Source: Euglena gracilis (taxonomy: Eukaryota; Euglenida; Euglenophyceae; Euglenales). Taken from it: 64,000 nt of DNA. Of the stretch, positions 56,440-64,000 are shown piece after piece. The stretch spans positions 15,188,465 to 15,252,464 of the forward strand of contig CP154955.1 of the NCBI GenBank assembly GCA_039621445.1, in the 5' to 3' direction. Both the position numbers and the translations under genes were made by a program. How positions within the stretch are numbered: the stretch's first letter is position 1; every line of letters begins with the position of its first letter. Below the pieces are notes generated by a model. The model searched no databases, was not told where the DNA came from, and worked only from the letters and a program-made list of their open reading frames with translations.

Positions 56440-56701
56440 CGGAGGTTCGGCACGTCTGACGAGGACCCTCGGCCACCAGGGGGGGGGTCCCCATTTTGCT
56501 GTGCCGAGGGGGTCAGTCCCCCAGGGGGGGTCCACCGTGGCAGACAGCCGGAATTTCCCAAAGGAAAATTCATTGGTATGGTTCGGCACCCCGTGCCGAG
56601 GGCGTCGGCGCACCAGGGGGGGGGTACCCATTTTGCCGTGCTGAAGGGTCCCACCACCCGGTGGGGAGGGGGTGGCTGCCGAACCTCCACCGGATCCTCA
56701 A
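56440..56701 (+). repeat. Intron-like insert with internal duplication in the recombinase gene
   Basis: Between the two coding parts lie 262 bases bounded by GAG/GTTCGG and CTCAAG. They contain two diverged copies of a segment starting GTTCGGCAC and including CACCAGGGGGGGG and CCCATTTTGC (about 56440-56517 and 56580-56653). A related GTTCGGCAGCC occurs inverted near the 3' edge. It looks like an intron with repeat structure, or an insertion. Confidence 0.4.
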
Positions 56702-57203
56702 GTGGTCCCGTCCCAGTTTTCCAAAATTGCAAAGGTTGTTCCAAGGGGCACTTACTCGTGAATGGGGTAAGAAGGCCTTGGGTGCTGCTGTGAACCCCCC
56801 TTCCGAAATTCTCCTAGAGGAAGAACTCGGGAAGGTGTTGGAGGAGGTTCATTGGGACTCTCCCTATGAGGCACAGAGGGCCAACATCCTGGTACTGGCA
56901 TACACCACTGGCTATCGGTATGAAACTTTGCGGCGCCTGGCAGTGGAGTCCTTTACCGAAAGGACAATCACCGAGGGCCTCCGAACATTGACCGTGTGTG
57001 TGGGCACGATGAAAAATCACAGTGCCACCACCATGGACAAAGCAAACGCAGCTCTGCTCAGTAATGAAGCTACTTGTCCTGTCCGTGCCTTTGACCGACA
57101 AAAGGCATTGGTGGACAAGGTTGGCCCAGGAAAGGATGGGTACTTCCTCTTCTGTGCCACCAAGGTTTACTTCTCCTGCCTGAAGCCCTGGTGCTACGGA
57201 TGA
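56702..57203 (+). pseudogene. Tyrosine recombinase, catalytic-domain part
   Basis: After a possible acceptor (ATCCTCAAG) the frame reads WSRPSFPKLQRLFQGALTRE, then ...ILVLAYTTGYRYETLRRLAV, where TGYR carries the first catalytic arginine seen in phage-type integrases. It is followed by GTMKNH (lysine beta-turn) and ATCPVRAFDRQKALV, typical of the family's middle. It stops at 57203 after FLFCATKVYF. The His-x-x-Arg box and nucleophilic tyrosine could not be placed with confidence downstream; frames at 57,200-57,420 contain scattered possibilities. Probably inactive, or missing one more intron. Confidence 0.6.
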
Positions 57204-58119
57204 GACGTTCAGAGGGGTGGCCAGCTGGGTGTCCGGGCAGTTGACGTTTAAGGATGTTGCCCGCCGCGCACCAATGACGAGGTTAGCAAACTCTCCCGAT
57301 GGCGTACTATGCGCACTACCTCACACCACTGTCATTTGGCCGCTTTCCTTTTTCTTTCATTCTACAACATTCCCAAACGGGTTGCTTTTTCCGCTGCTCT
57401 GGAAGGCGAGGAATGGCCTTAAGGCCAAGTTATTGAGTGGCACTTTGGGGGGGGGGCCAAAGGCGCCTGGCGGAGAGGTCCTCTTGACCATACGCCCAAG
57501 GAGTTTAATGCTCTTTGGCCCCAGGCCCCCCCCACGTCCCAAGGGCGAGAGTGGCGGGATGGAATGTACATTCCACATCACCCCAAGGGGCGTTCTATGT
57601 GCAACATGTGCAACATGTACACTATTGTACAAACTGTACACTGGTGGATTGGTGTAGTTCGTGAAGACATGTACAAAGGTATTGGACGGTCCCCCCAAAG
57701 GACTCCCAATGCTTGGCCTTCAGGAGATTTTTGGTTAGAGCATAAAGGTGTGGCTGTCATAAATTTGGTTAACACGACGTGCCTGCCCTGTAAGTGTTAA
57801 GGTAAACACGGATTACAGGGCAGGCGTTTTGTGTTAGGGCGCTTGCCCTGTAATTCGTGTTAATTAACACAGATTACAGGGCAGGCACCGGGCATGTTAA
57901 CACAGTTATAAAAAAAAACACCAACAATGGGGGACAAGATTTTTGGACATTTTTGGAGGTGCGCCGGGCAGAACGGGAGGAGACAGTAATGCCTTGTAAA
58001 AGTCCATTTTCAAAAAACAACCATTTTTTCCTTTTTTACAAAAAACACGTTGTGTGTTTTCTTTCACAAAACACCAACTCTGAATTGGGGGGGTTGAAAA
58101 AATGAAGTCATGCTATGCA

Positions 58120-58200
58120 CATATAAGGTGAAATTGATAGTGTCCCACCCAACGGCAGGGCAGGTATGGAACACTATCGGGGGGGGGGGGGCATTATCGG
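58120..58200. repeat. GATAGTGTCC inverted motif
   Basis: GATAGTGTCCCACCC and GGAACACTATC(G) form an imperfect hairpin followed by a G run. The same pair occurs at 50198-50330 (GATAGTGTCC .. GGGACAGTATCGGGG), so it is a shared element end. Confidence 0.45.
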
Positions 58201-58927
58201 GGGCATGTAAATTGTTACCCCCTCTTTTTGTCACCAGGGGGCCACTTAGGGGGGTCACGTTTATTGAGGTTTTCTCCCGCCGGCCCCCCCACACCCCAGT
58301 TTACGACCGATTTTTTTCCCATCCAAAATAGTCCTAAAGGAATCAAGTTGCAAAAACTTTATGGAAAATTCCTAGTTGGACTTCCTAATATTGATCAAAA
58401 AGTGGGTCGCACCATGACGTCACACATGTCACAAATAACTTCTCCCTGTGTCCCCCCCCCCCCGAGTCCCGAAAACCCCCATTAAGTTTGGAGCGAAGCT
58501 TTGGAGGGCAGGTAGTCTGGTTGGGTACCCCCCCTAATTGTCGCCCCGACAACTATCATAAAGGAGGGGGTCGTTATTCTACGACAGTAAGGTACAGTGT
58601 CCTCCTTTGAAGTTGAGTTGACCGTGATTCCTTCTCCAAAAAAAAGCCGTTTGCAAATGTGCAAGGCCCTGCACCATGACTGGAGGAAGGTACACGGGGA
58701 GAGACCATGAACAAACAAGGCCTCTCTCAGTGTCATGCAGAAGGGGTTGGGAGCAAAGGCACAAACACAATTGAAGCCTGCCATGGGTCCTTACCTATAG
58801 GGATGGAAACAAATCAAGGTTTGTGGGATCTCTCTAAGCCAGATCGGAAGAGTGTGGCAGTGACTAAAGGGACTTGAGATCTTGGACCCCCCTCCCCCCC
58901 TACCAAGGCTGGTAATTGGACATCCCA

Positions 58928-58995
58928 CAATATCGCAAATATCGCAAATATCGAAAATATCGCCAAGGGGTGCGATAACTCGCAAATATCACAAA
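58928..58995 (+). repeat. Short AATATCGCA tandem motif
   Basis: AATATCGCA or close variants repeated four or more times, with further degenerate units. Confidence 0.5.
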
Positions 58996-59266
58996 AATAT
59001 TGCAACCCCTCTTTTTTGCCCTTCTCCCATGACAGACAGAGAAGAATGGCTGCTTTCAAGAAGTTCTTTTTGATGACGTTGGCACCAGTGGCCAAAGACC
59101 TGATTGGGTTGGGAATATTTGGCGTACTGACTGGGTAGGCCCAAAAATGAAAAAAAAACGGCCTGGCGCAACAGGCCTTGGAATTTTTTTTGGAATTGTA
59201 AAGTGTCGGACTGGTTTATTTTAGAGTGGAAAGTGACCCCCCCCATGGGAATCGCTAAGCAATGGT

Positions 59267-59319
59267 ATGCGGGCAACGTTGGCAGATTGCATTAGCATTC
59301 TCAGAAAATGGGCCACCAG
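59267..59319 (+). pseudogene. Possible exon of a hAT-like transposase
   Basis: Seventeen codons MRATLADCISILRKWAT ending at a good donor CAG/GTAACA. It lies just upstream of the next fragment but the phases do not join without a further change. Low confidence alone. Confidence 0.25.
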
Positions 59320-59371
59320 GTAACAACATTCTTCTGTTTTTGGCGAATATGTTGCATCCCCCCCCGTCAAG

Positions 59372-59560
59372 GTGCTTGACACCATTGCCTTCCGCGCCGC
59401 CTTCGGTGACGCTATTCCCAAACACTTTTTTCGTCATGACTTGAGTGCATACACACGGCAACTCCAGCAGGACACTCAAAACACTTTGCTAAATAAGCCG
59501 AGGGGCTCAGATGTCTTCCTCCTTGTGGACGGAGGCACCTCAACCAAAAGTGTTTGTTGA
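59372..59560 (+). pseudogene. Fragment resembling a hAT-type transposase
   Basis: Open frame VLDTIAFRAAFGDAIPKHFF, then RHDLSAYTRQLQQDTQNTLL and SDVFLLVDGGTSTKSV. The pattern (Phe-Arg near a short segment, helix, then L-x-x-DG-x-TS) resembles the entry into the RNase H-like domain of hAT transposases, where the first catalytic Asp precedes G-W-T-S. Here the tryptophan is glycine. A stop follows at once, so only a fragment is present. Family assignment is tentative. Confidence 0.35.
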
Positions 59561-59594
59561 ATGCATGTCTTGGTTGGAATGGTGAAACTTACCA

Positions 59595-59975
59595 TGGGCC
59601 CCCCCCCTTACTGTTCCCCCCCCCTTACTGTTCCCATAGGGGACGGGAACAGTACAGTGTCAGGGCACTTTTTCTGAAGGATTCTTGGAACAAAGAGAGG
59701 AAAAGGAATTTTTTGTTTCAGGTGCTCTCATTCCTGTCAAACTCAAAACCATCACCAAAATGGACGTTGTCGAGGTGCAATTTTCAAGCATGTGAACCAA
59801 AAACACTTCATTTTGGCACTTTAGCTGCCTTTTGGGTCTAATTCGGTTGGTAAGTTCATGGCCCATGGGAACAGTAAGGGGGGGGGAACCTATCCCCCCC
59901 CCTTACTGTTCCCCCCTTTACTGTTCCTATCATGGGCCCAAAAGGGGGCCACAGGACGGGAACAGTAAGGGGGGG
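59595..59975. repeat. Clustered TTACTGTTCCC motifs, both orientations
   Basis: At least seven copies of CTTACTGTTCC or its inverse GGAACAGTAAGG, in inverted pairs, directly downstream of the hAT-like fragment. They may be subterminal transposase-binding repeats of that element. Confidence 0.45.
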
Positions 59976-61972
59976 GCATGGCACTTCTACAATTCTGTCC
60001 GCGTCCCAAATTTAACAGCCGTAGAGGTCTGTGTCTTTATTATTCAGGGATGAAAAAACAGTTCCTTGCTGATCGCCTCCACTGAAAAATTTGATTGGTG
60101 AATTCGCCCAGGAGAGGGTGTTTACCTTTGTGTTGTCGCCAGTCACGGTTGCCAGTACTTGACAATTTTTGCTCCATTCTTTTTGTACTGCCAACCGTGT
60201 CGATGACAACGCATCAGCGTTCAAAAAATCAGGGCAGCTGTTTGAAGGTCAAGTTTCAGTTGACTCAAACGATGAAGTGGGGTGTTATCAACGGGGCACT
60301 GGAAATTCTTGTGACCGAGGACATTTTTTGTATTTGATGTGCCGCCCATTCCCTGCAGCTTGTGTGCCATCCTCCAGCCGTTCACATTCCACATGGGATT
60401 TCCCTTCAGGGATTTTGAAAAGGGGATTGCAACGGCCCCCCCCTCCCCCCCTCCGGAACCTCCTCGCCACGCCAAACCCCACCCCCCCCCCAGCCGGACC
60501 CCTCGCCAAGGCGTGCTGACCCCCCAAGGCCCAGGGCAACTTGTGCATTGATGAACCTGGACGCTCTCTCAGGCGTGAAGCTCCTCCAGCAGCTTCTTGA
60601 TCAGGTCTACTGCACATGGGGAGAGAGTTAACCTCCCCCAAAATCCGTTGCTAGAAAACTGCAGGGGGTGGTCTTATTTTGGGGAGGTCTTATTTTTGGA
60701 TTTTCTTGACCAAACATAGCACAAAAAAGGCATGTTTCAGGTTCTCAAAAACAATTTTAATGTTTTTGAGAACATGAAACATTCCTTTTTTGTGCTATGG
60801 TTGGTCAAAAAAATCCAAAGTTTCGTTTCCGAAAGATTCCAAAATCCGTTTCTAGCAACGGATTTTGGGGGAGTGTTAACTCTCTCCCCATGTCGGCCAA
60901 ACCCTCGGCATGAAGCATATGGATGATCCTTCAGCACTTTGCGCCATGTGTAGATTGGTTTAGTTCAAATTTTACCATGTCCTTGGAACTCGAAAATAAT
61001 TTTCTGTCTGAAATTGGGGTTTTGGGAATTTTCAAGGGGAAAGTTTCATCATCTCCGGTGCTTCATGCCGTCAGGGGGGTCTTGTTTGGGGGGGGGGGGC
61101 TTATTTTTGGATTTTTGCTTGATTGGCCCAGGGCCGCTGAGGAGGCGGGGCGAAGGGCCAAGGAGGCCGAGGAGCGGCGCCGTCAGACCAAGGTCCGGCA
61201 GGAGCAGCGCCGCCTGCAGAAGGTGGAGCAGCGCCAGAAGGAGGGGGGTGACCGGAAGAAGAAGCGCCGGAAGAAGTAGCCGGAGAAGAAGCCCAGCAGG
61301 CCCCCAGCCCCCAAGACCAGACGGGAGGAGCCCGAGGCGGTGGACAGCTGTGGAGATGACCGCCCCCGGCCGGGAGACCCCGGAGCTGACCCCACCCGCC
61401 AGCCAGCCCGAGGGGGCCAGCCCGGTCATCGTGCCGCCGCCGGTGGCCCAGCCCAGGGTCCAAATCACCCGGAAATGCACTTATGACCCGTTCCCCCCCC
61501 CAGGACGCTGTCCTGGGGGGGGTCCTGGGGGGGGGGGTCCTTTGGAGGGTGCTGGGGGGGGTCCTGGGGGGGTGCTGGGGGGGTCCTTGGTGGGTCCCGC
61601 ATTTTTTTTGGCAGAAATTTTGCAGCACAAGTTCGGGTTATTCTGAAGTCGGTACCGCCCCCCGGTGGGCCCTGGGTGGGTCCTGGGGGGGAAACTGGCC
61701 ATGACTCTCACGAGAGGCAGAAAACTCCCCCCTCCACCCCATCCGAAGTTTTTTTTCAGGGAGGGGTTTAAAAGTCGGCGGTTTACTTATTAGCACATTA
61801 GATCTCACCGACTAGCCAACCGACTAGGCCAACTAGGCCAACCGACCAATTGGCGTCGTCGGTCGGCCAACCAATTGGCCGGTCAGCCCCTCCAGCCTGC
61901 CACCAACTGGGCCCTCCAGCCTGCCACCAACCAGCTGAAGGGTCGGTGACTGATGCGTGAAAAAGTGGTGCC
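59976..61972. other. Stretch without a recognised gene, apart from the foldback element
   Basis: 60100-60340 has overlapping short frames on both strands that may be transposase debris. 61130-61470 is GC-rich and reads Lys/Arg/Glu-rich on the plus strand (RAAEEAGRRAKEAEERRRQT), a coiled-coil-like composition without splice support. 61500-61600 is a G-rich GGTCCTGGGG repeat. 61800-61930 has repeated CCAACCGACTAGGCC units. Confidence 0.4.
60614..60892. mobile_element. Foldback element
   Basis: A 279-bp near-palindrome. The outer arms CATGGGGAGAGAGTTAAC and GTTAACTCTCTCCCCATG are exact inverses, followed inward by CCAAAATCCGTTGCTAG, GACCAA..TAGCACAAAAAAGG and GTTCTCAAAAACA with inverse matches. 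The centre is CAATTTTAATG. No gene inside. Confidence 0.7.
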
Positions 61973-62484
61973 TGCAGGGGACCAGCTACCCCAAAGAGGC
62001 GCCTAACTTGGGTTAATACACATTGGGGGACGCTCGGCGCCTTCGGCGCCTCGCTCGGGTCCCCGAATGTTTTTTATACACAAATTGTGGCTGAGCCCAG
62101 ATTTCAGCCTGAAAACGTGTTCAGCCAGGGGCCCCCGAAGGGGGCCCCTGCTGAAATCTGGGCTCAGCCACAATTTGTTTAAAAAAACGTTTTCAGAGCC
62201 CGCCAAATGCCTACCCTGAAATTCGTGGTCATGATTCACGCAAGTGGTCAAAAAGGCGAATTTTTTAAATCCGGACCAACCCAACGGCGCCCTCACTGAA
62301 AACGTGCCTGAACCCGGATGCCTTCACTGAAAACGTGTCATTGACACAAATGCCCTCACTGAAAACGTGCCTGAACCCGGATGCCTTCACTGAAAACGTG
62401 TCATTGCCACAAATGCCCTCACTGAAAACGTGTCACCCCCCCCCCTTTTTTTCTTTTTTTCTTTATTCCTGCAGCCTTGCCAAT

Positions 62485-62775
62485 ATGGCCAAACGCACGG
62501 CAAACTTTGTGAATGGTCTTTTGCCACCTCCCCCTAGGACGGACCCCCTTCATGGCACCTTGCTGGCACAGGGCAACACAAAGAAAAAGTCCGGCTCCGT
62601 AGGTGCAGAGCTTGCTGCTGTTGCCAACTGTTTGGAGTTCGCCAAACTGTGTCAACATCGGCAAGCCTGTTATCCTGAGCTGGATGCTTTCTTTGTTGCC
62701 TGGACGGGATGGGAGCTGGAACCCAGCCTGTTGTTCGATGAGGCGAGCGTCATCGAACAGTGTGTGGTCCCCTGA
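62485..62775 (+). pseudogene. Homologue of the recombinase N-terminal part
   Basis: Starts MAKRTANFVNGLLPPPP, then DPLHGTLLAQGNTKKKSGSV, ...YPELDAFFVAW..., LLFDEASVIEQCVVP and stop. It aligns along its length with the frames at 55976-56330 (shared MAKR, DPLHG-LL, KK-SGS, Y-LD-FF, LLFD--SV-QC). No catalytic domain follows before the right-hand repeats, so this copy is truncated or relies on another copy. Confidence 0.6.
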
Positions 62776-63006
62776 CCAACCCCCTGTGCCTCGTGCTGTG
62801 TCCCGACTGCCAAACAAAACCCGAGAAATGTGGTTTTTGTGGTGTTGCCATTCCCAAAAATCCAAATTGTGTGGAGCTGAACAAAGTTGTCTGTGACGCC
62901 AAACAAACAAAGTTGTCTGTGAACAAAGTTGTCTATGATTGGCATATCATTTTCATTGCCAAGATTTGGCAAAAGAGCCAAAGTATGGCTCTTTTGTGTC
63001 AAGAAA

Positions 63007-63184
63007 CTGTGTTCGGGCCAAGACTTAGGGGGAGCCCAGGGGCGGGGACCGCGACGCCGAAGGCGCCGCGGTCGCCCCTGGGCCCCCCTAAAACCTTGGC
63101 CCAAAACACTGTTCTTGTTTGAAACCGTGTTTTGGGCGAAGATTTAAGACTTTTAAAGTCTCGAAATCGGCCCAAACACGGTTT
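63007..63184. repeat. Two long imperfect hairpins inside copy 2 of the recombinase-family element
   Basis: 63007-63110 folds about CGACGCCGAAGGCG, with outer arms GTGTTCGGGCCAAG and CTTGGCCCAAAACAC. 63121-63184 folds about GACTTTTAAAGTC, with GAAACCGTGTTTGGGC-type arms. They lie between the truncated gene and the right direct repeat. Confidence 0.55.
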
Positions 63185-63710
63185 CTTTGTGTAAAGCGTG
63201 TCGTGTGCCGTGATGTCCGCCACTCTGTTTCGTTGTGCTCCAAGGCAACCTAGCCTTCTGTTGTGTTGTAGAGTGCCCCCGACCCGCCTCACTCGTTGAG
63301 GACCACCCGGCCTCGCAACCACACGCCGATTTTTCATGATAGTGTTTTTTGCTTTTTACTCAGGGTTGCCACAGATGCCCTCACTGAAAACGTGCCTGAA
63401 CCCGGATGCCTTCACTGAAAACGTGTCATTGACACAAATGCCCTCATTGAAAACGTGCCTGAACCCGGATGCCTTCACTGAAAACGTGTCATTGCCACAA
63501 ATGCCCTCATTGAAAACGTGTTCATGACCACGAATTTCAGGGCAGGCATTTGGCGGGCTGAACACGTTTTTAACCCTAGTTGGGCGCCTCTTTGGGTTCG
63601 CTGGGTCCCCTGCAGACACCAATTTAACGACGTTGAGGGGATGGGATGGGACAGTTAGGAATGAAAACTTGACCCTAACCCTACACCTTTAAATAACATC
63701 ATGAACTTTT

Positions 63711-64000
63711 CAGGTTCTGAATTGCAGCGGCCTTCGGCCTTCGGCCGCTGCACGGCCTTCAGCCGCTGCGCGGCCTTCGGGGCGCATGGCGGTAGACTGG
63801 GGGGGGGGGGGTAGTCGGCCGAGTAATGGTCGGTAGCTAGTGGGCGAGACGGGGTGGGGGGGTATTGGGCAGTCGGCCGACTTTCAGGTTCTGAATTGCA
63901 GCGGCCTTCGGCCGCTGCGGCGGCCCTCGGCCGCTGCGCGGCCTTCGGCCAGTCGGCCTTCGGGACGCATGGCGGTAGACTGGGGGGGGGGGGTAGTCGG
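63711..64000 (+). repeat. GC-rich tandem duplication, period about 174
   Basis: TTTTCAGGTTCTGAATTGCAG and CGGCCTTCGGCCGCTGC units then CGCATGGCGGTAGACTGGGG and a G run; the whole block starts again at about 63885 and runs off the window end. The CGGCCTTCGGCCG subunits are palindromic. Confidence 0.75.

Larger units (their letters stand above)
55436..57912 (+). mobile_element. Tyrosine-recombinase element, copy 1 (gene-bearing, broken)
   Basis: Left end is a near-perfect hairpin (55436-55490, 27-bp arms, one mismatch). An outer inverted repeat lies at 55491-55536 and 57865-57910 (both read ...ATAACxGTGTTAACA..GCCCGGxxCCTGCCCTGTAATC). An inner direct repeat of about 100 bp lies at 55581-55680 and 57761-57864. 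Between them are open frames for a tyrosine recombinase. The motif CACGGATTACAGGGCAGGC occurs several times in both orientations near the ends. No reverse transcriptase is visible, so it is not a complete DIRS-type retroelement; it is closest in gene content to Cryptons, which however usually lack long inverted repeats. Confidence 0.65.
57913..59266. other. Non-coding stretch between the recombinase element and the hAT-like fragment
   Basis: Contains the GATAGTGTCC motif pair, CCCCCTAATTG motifs and AATATCGC repeats. A short plus-strand reading MAAFKKFFLMTLAPVAKDLI at 59047 ends near a GT and could be a fragment of the hAT-like gene, but this is weak. Confidence 0.4.
61973..63618 (+). mobile_element. 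Recombinase-family element, copy 2 (truncated gene)
   Basis: Terminal inverted repeats of about 46 bp at 61973-62022 and 63572-63618 share CAAAGAGGCGCC and GTTAA blocks. A second inverted pair (62199-62233 and 63525-63561) contains GCCCGCCAAATGCC and CCCTGAAATTCGTGGTCATGA. A direct repeat of about 145 bp flanks the gene (62290-62433 and 63373-63522), itself made of alternating units with CACTGAAAACGTG. The left end has a 28-bp perfect hairpin (62081-62108 with 62150-62177). The layout is the same as copy 1 although the sequences differ, and the motif CACGAATTTCAGGGCAGGC matches copy 1's CACGGATTACAGGGCAGGC at 17 of 19 positions. Confidence 0.65.

Noticed and set aside
61014-61646. 210-codon plus-strand frame and Arg/Glu-rich coiled-coil reading
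   Set aside because: GC-rich with all frames open, G-rich repeats at the end, and no acceptor or donor that isolates a plausible exon.
55976-63618. The recombinase family as a complete DIRS-type retroelement
   Set aside because: No reverse transcriptase, RNase H or methyltransferase reading was found between the repeats.

Overview
This is nuclear DNA of a eukaryote with sparse genes, long introns and a heavy load of repeats. Recognisable proteins occur only as short exons with GT..AG borders and matching phases; there are no bacterial-style operons. The organism cannot be fixed from the sequence. The one securely identified gene is a PDX2/SNO-type glutaminase of vitamin B6 synthesis. That pathway is known from plants, algae, fungi, protists and a few early-branching animals such as sponges and cnidarians. 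It argues against a vertebrate or insect. Long G or C runs, CA/GT, GACA and TTG microsatellites and many small inverted-repeat elements are typical of a repeat-rich protist, alga or basal animal genome.

Bases 1-34,000 are GC-rich in patches. Nearly all the coding-like islands read on the minus strand. The best supported is a three-exon stretch (33,872 down to 31,974) encoding a thioredoxin-fold domain of the SH3BGR/glutaredoxin-like group followed by an acidic tail. Downstream on the same strand (30.3-28.3 kb) are phase-matched exons for proline/histidine-rich protein of unknown function. Another phase-matched chain lies at 19.5-17.2 kb and a third at 9.8-2.7 kb. I cannot tell whether these are one large gene or several. 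Between them are microsatellites and small non-autonomous transposons.

Bases 35,000-42,400 hold a (GACA)n array of about 54 units and AT-richer DNA in which I recognise no gene. Bases 42,437-54,604 are the PDX2 gene on the minus strand: six exons found, one short piece not found. Its introns carry a (TTG)n tract, an AT-rich satellite and several small transposons.

Bases 49,900-63,700 hold members of an unusual element family. One copy (about 55.4-57.9 kb) encodes a broken tyrosine recombinase. A second (62.0-63.6 kb) encodes only the N-terminal part of a homologous protein. Both combine outer inverted repeats, inner direct repeats, long hairpins at the left end and a shared CAGGGCAGGC-containing motif. 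A third left end without a gene lies at 49.9-50.2 kb. Between the two gene-bearing copies is a fragment resembling a hAT-type transposase. The window ends in a GC-rich tandem duplication.

The two most interesting signals are this recombinase element family, and short repeats whose ends coincide with predicted splice sites (introner-like behaviour).
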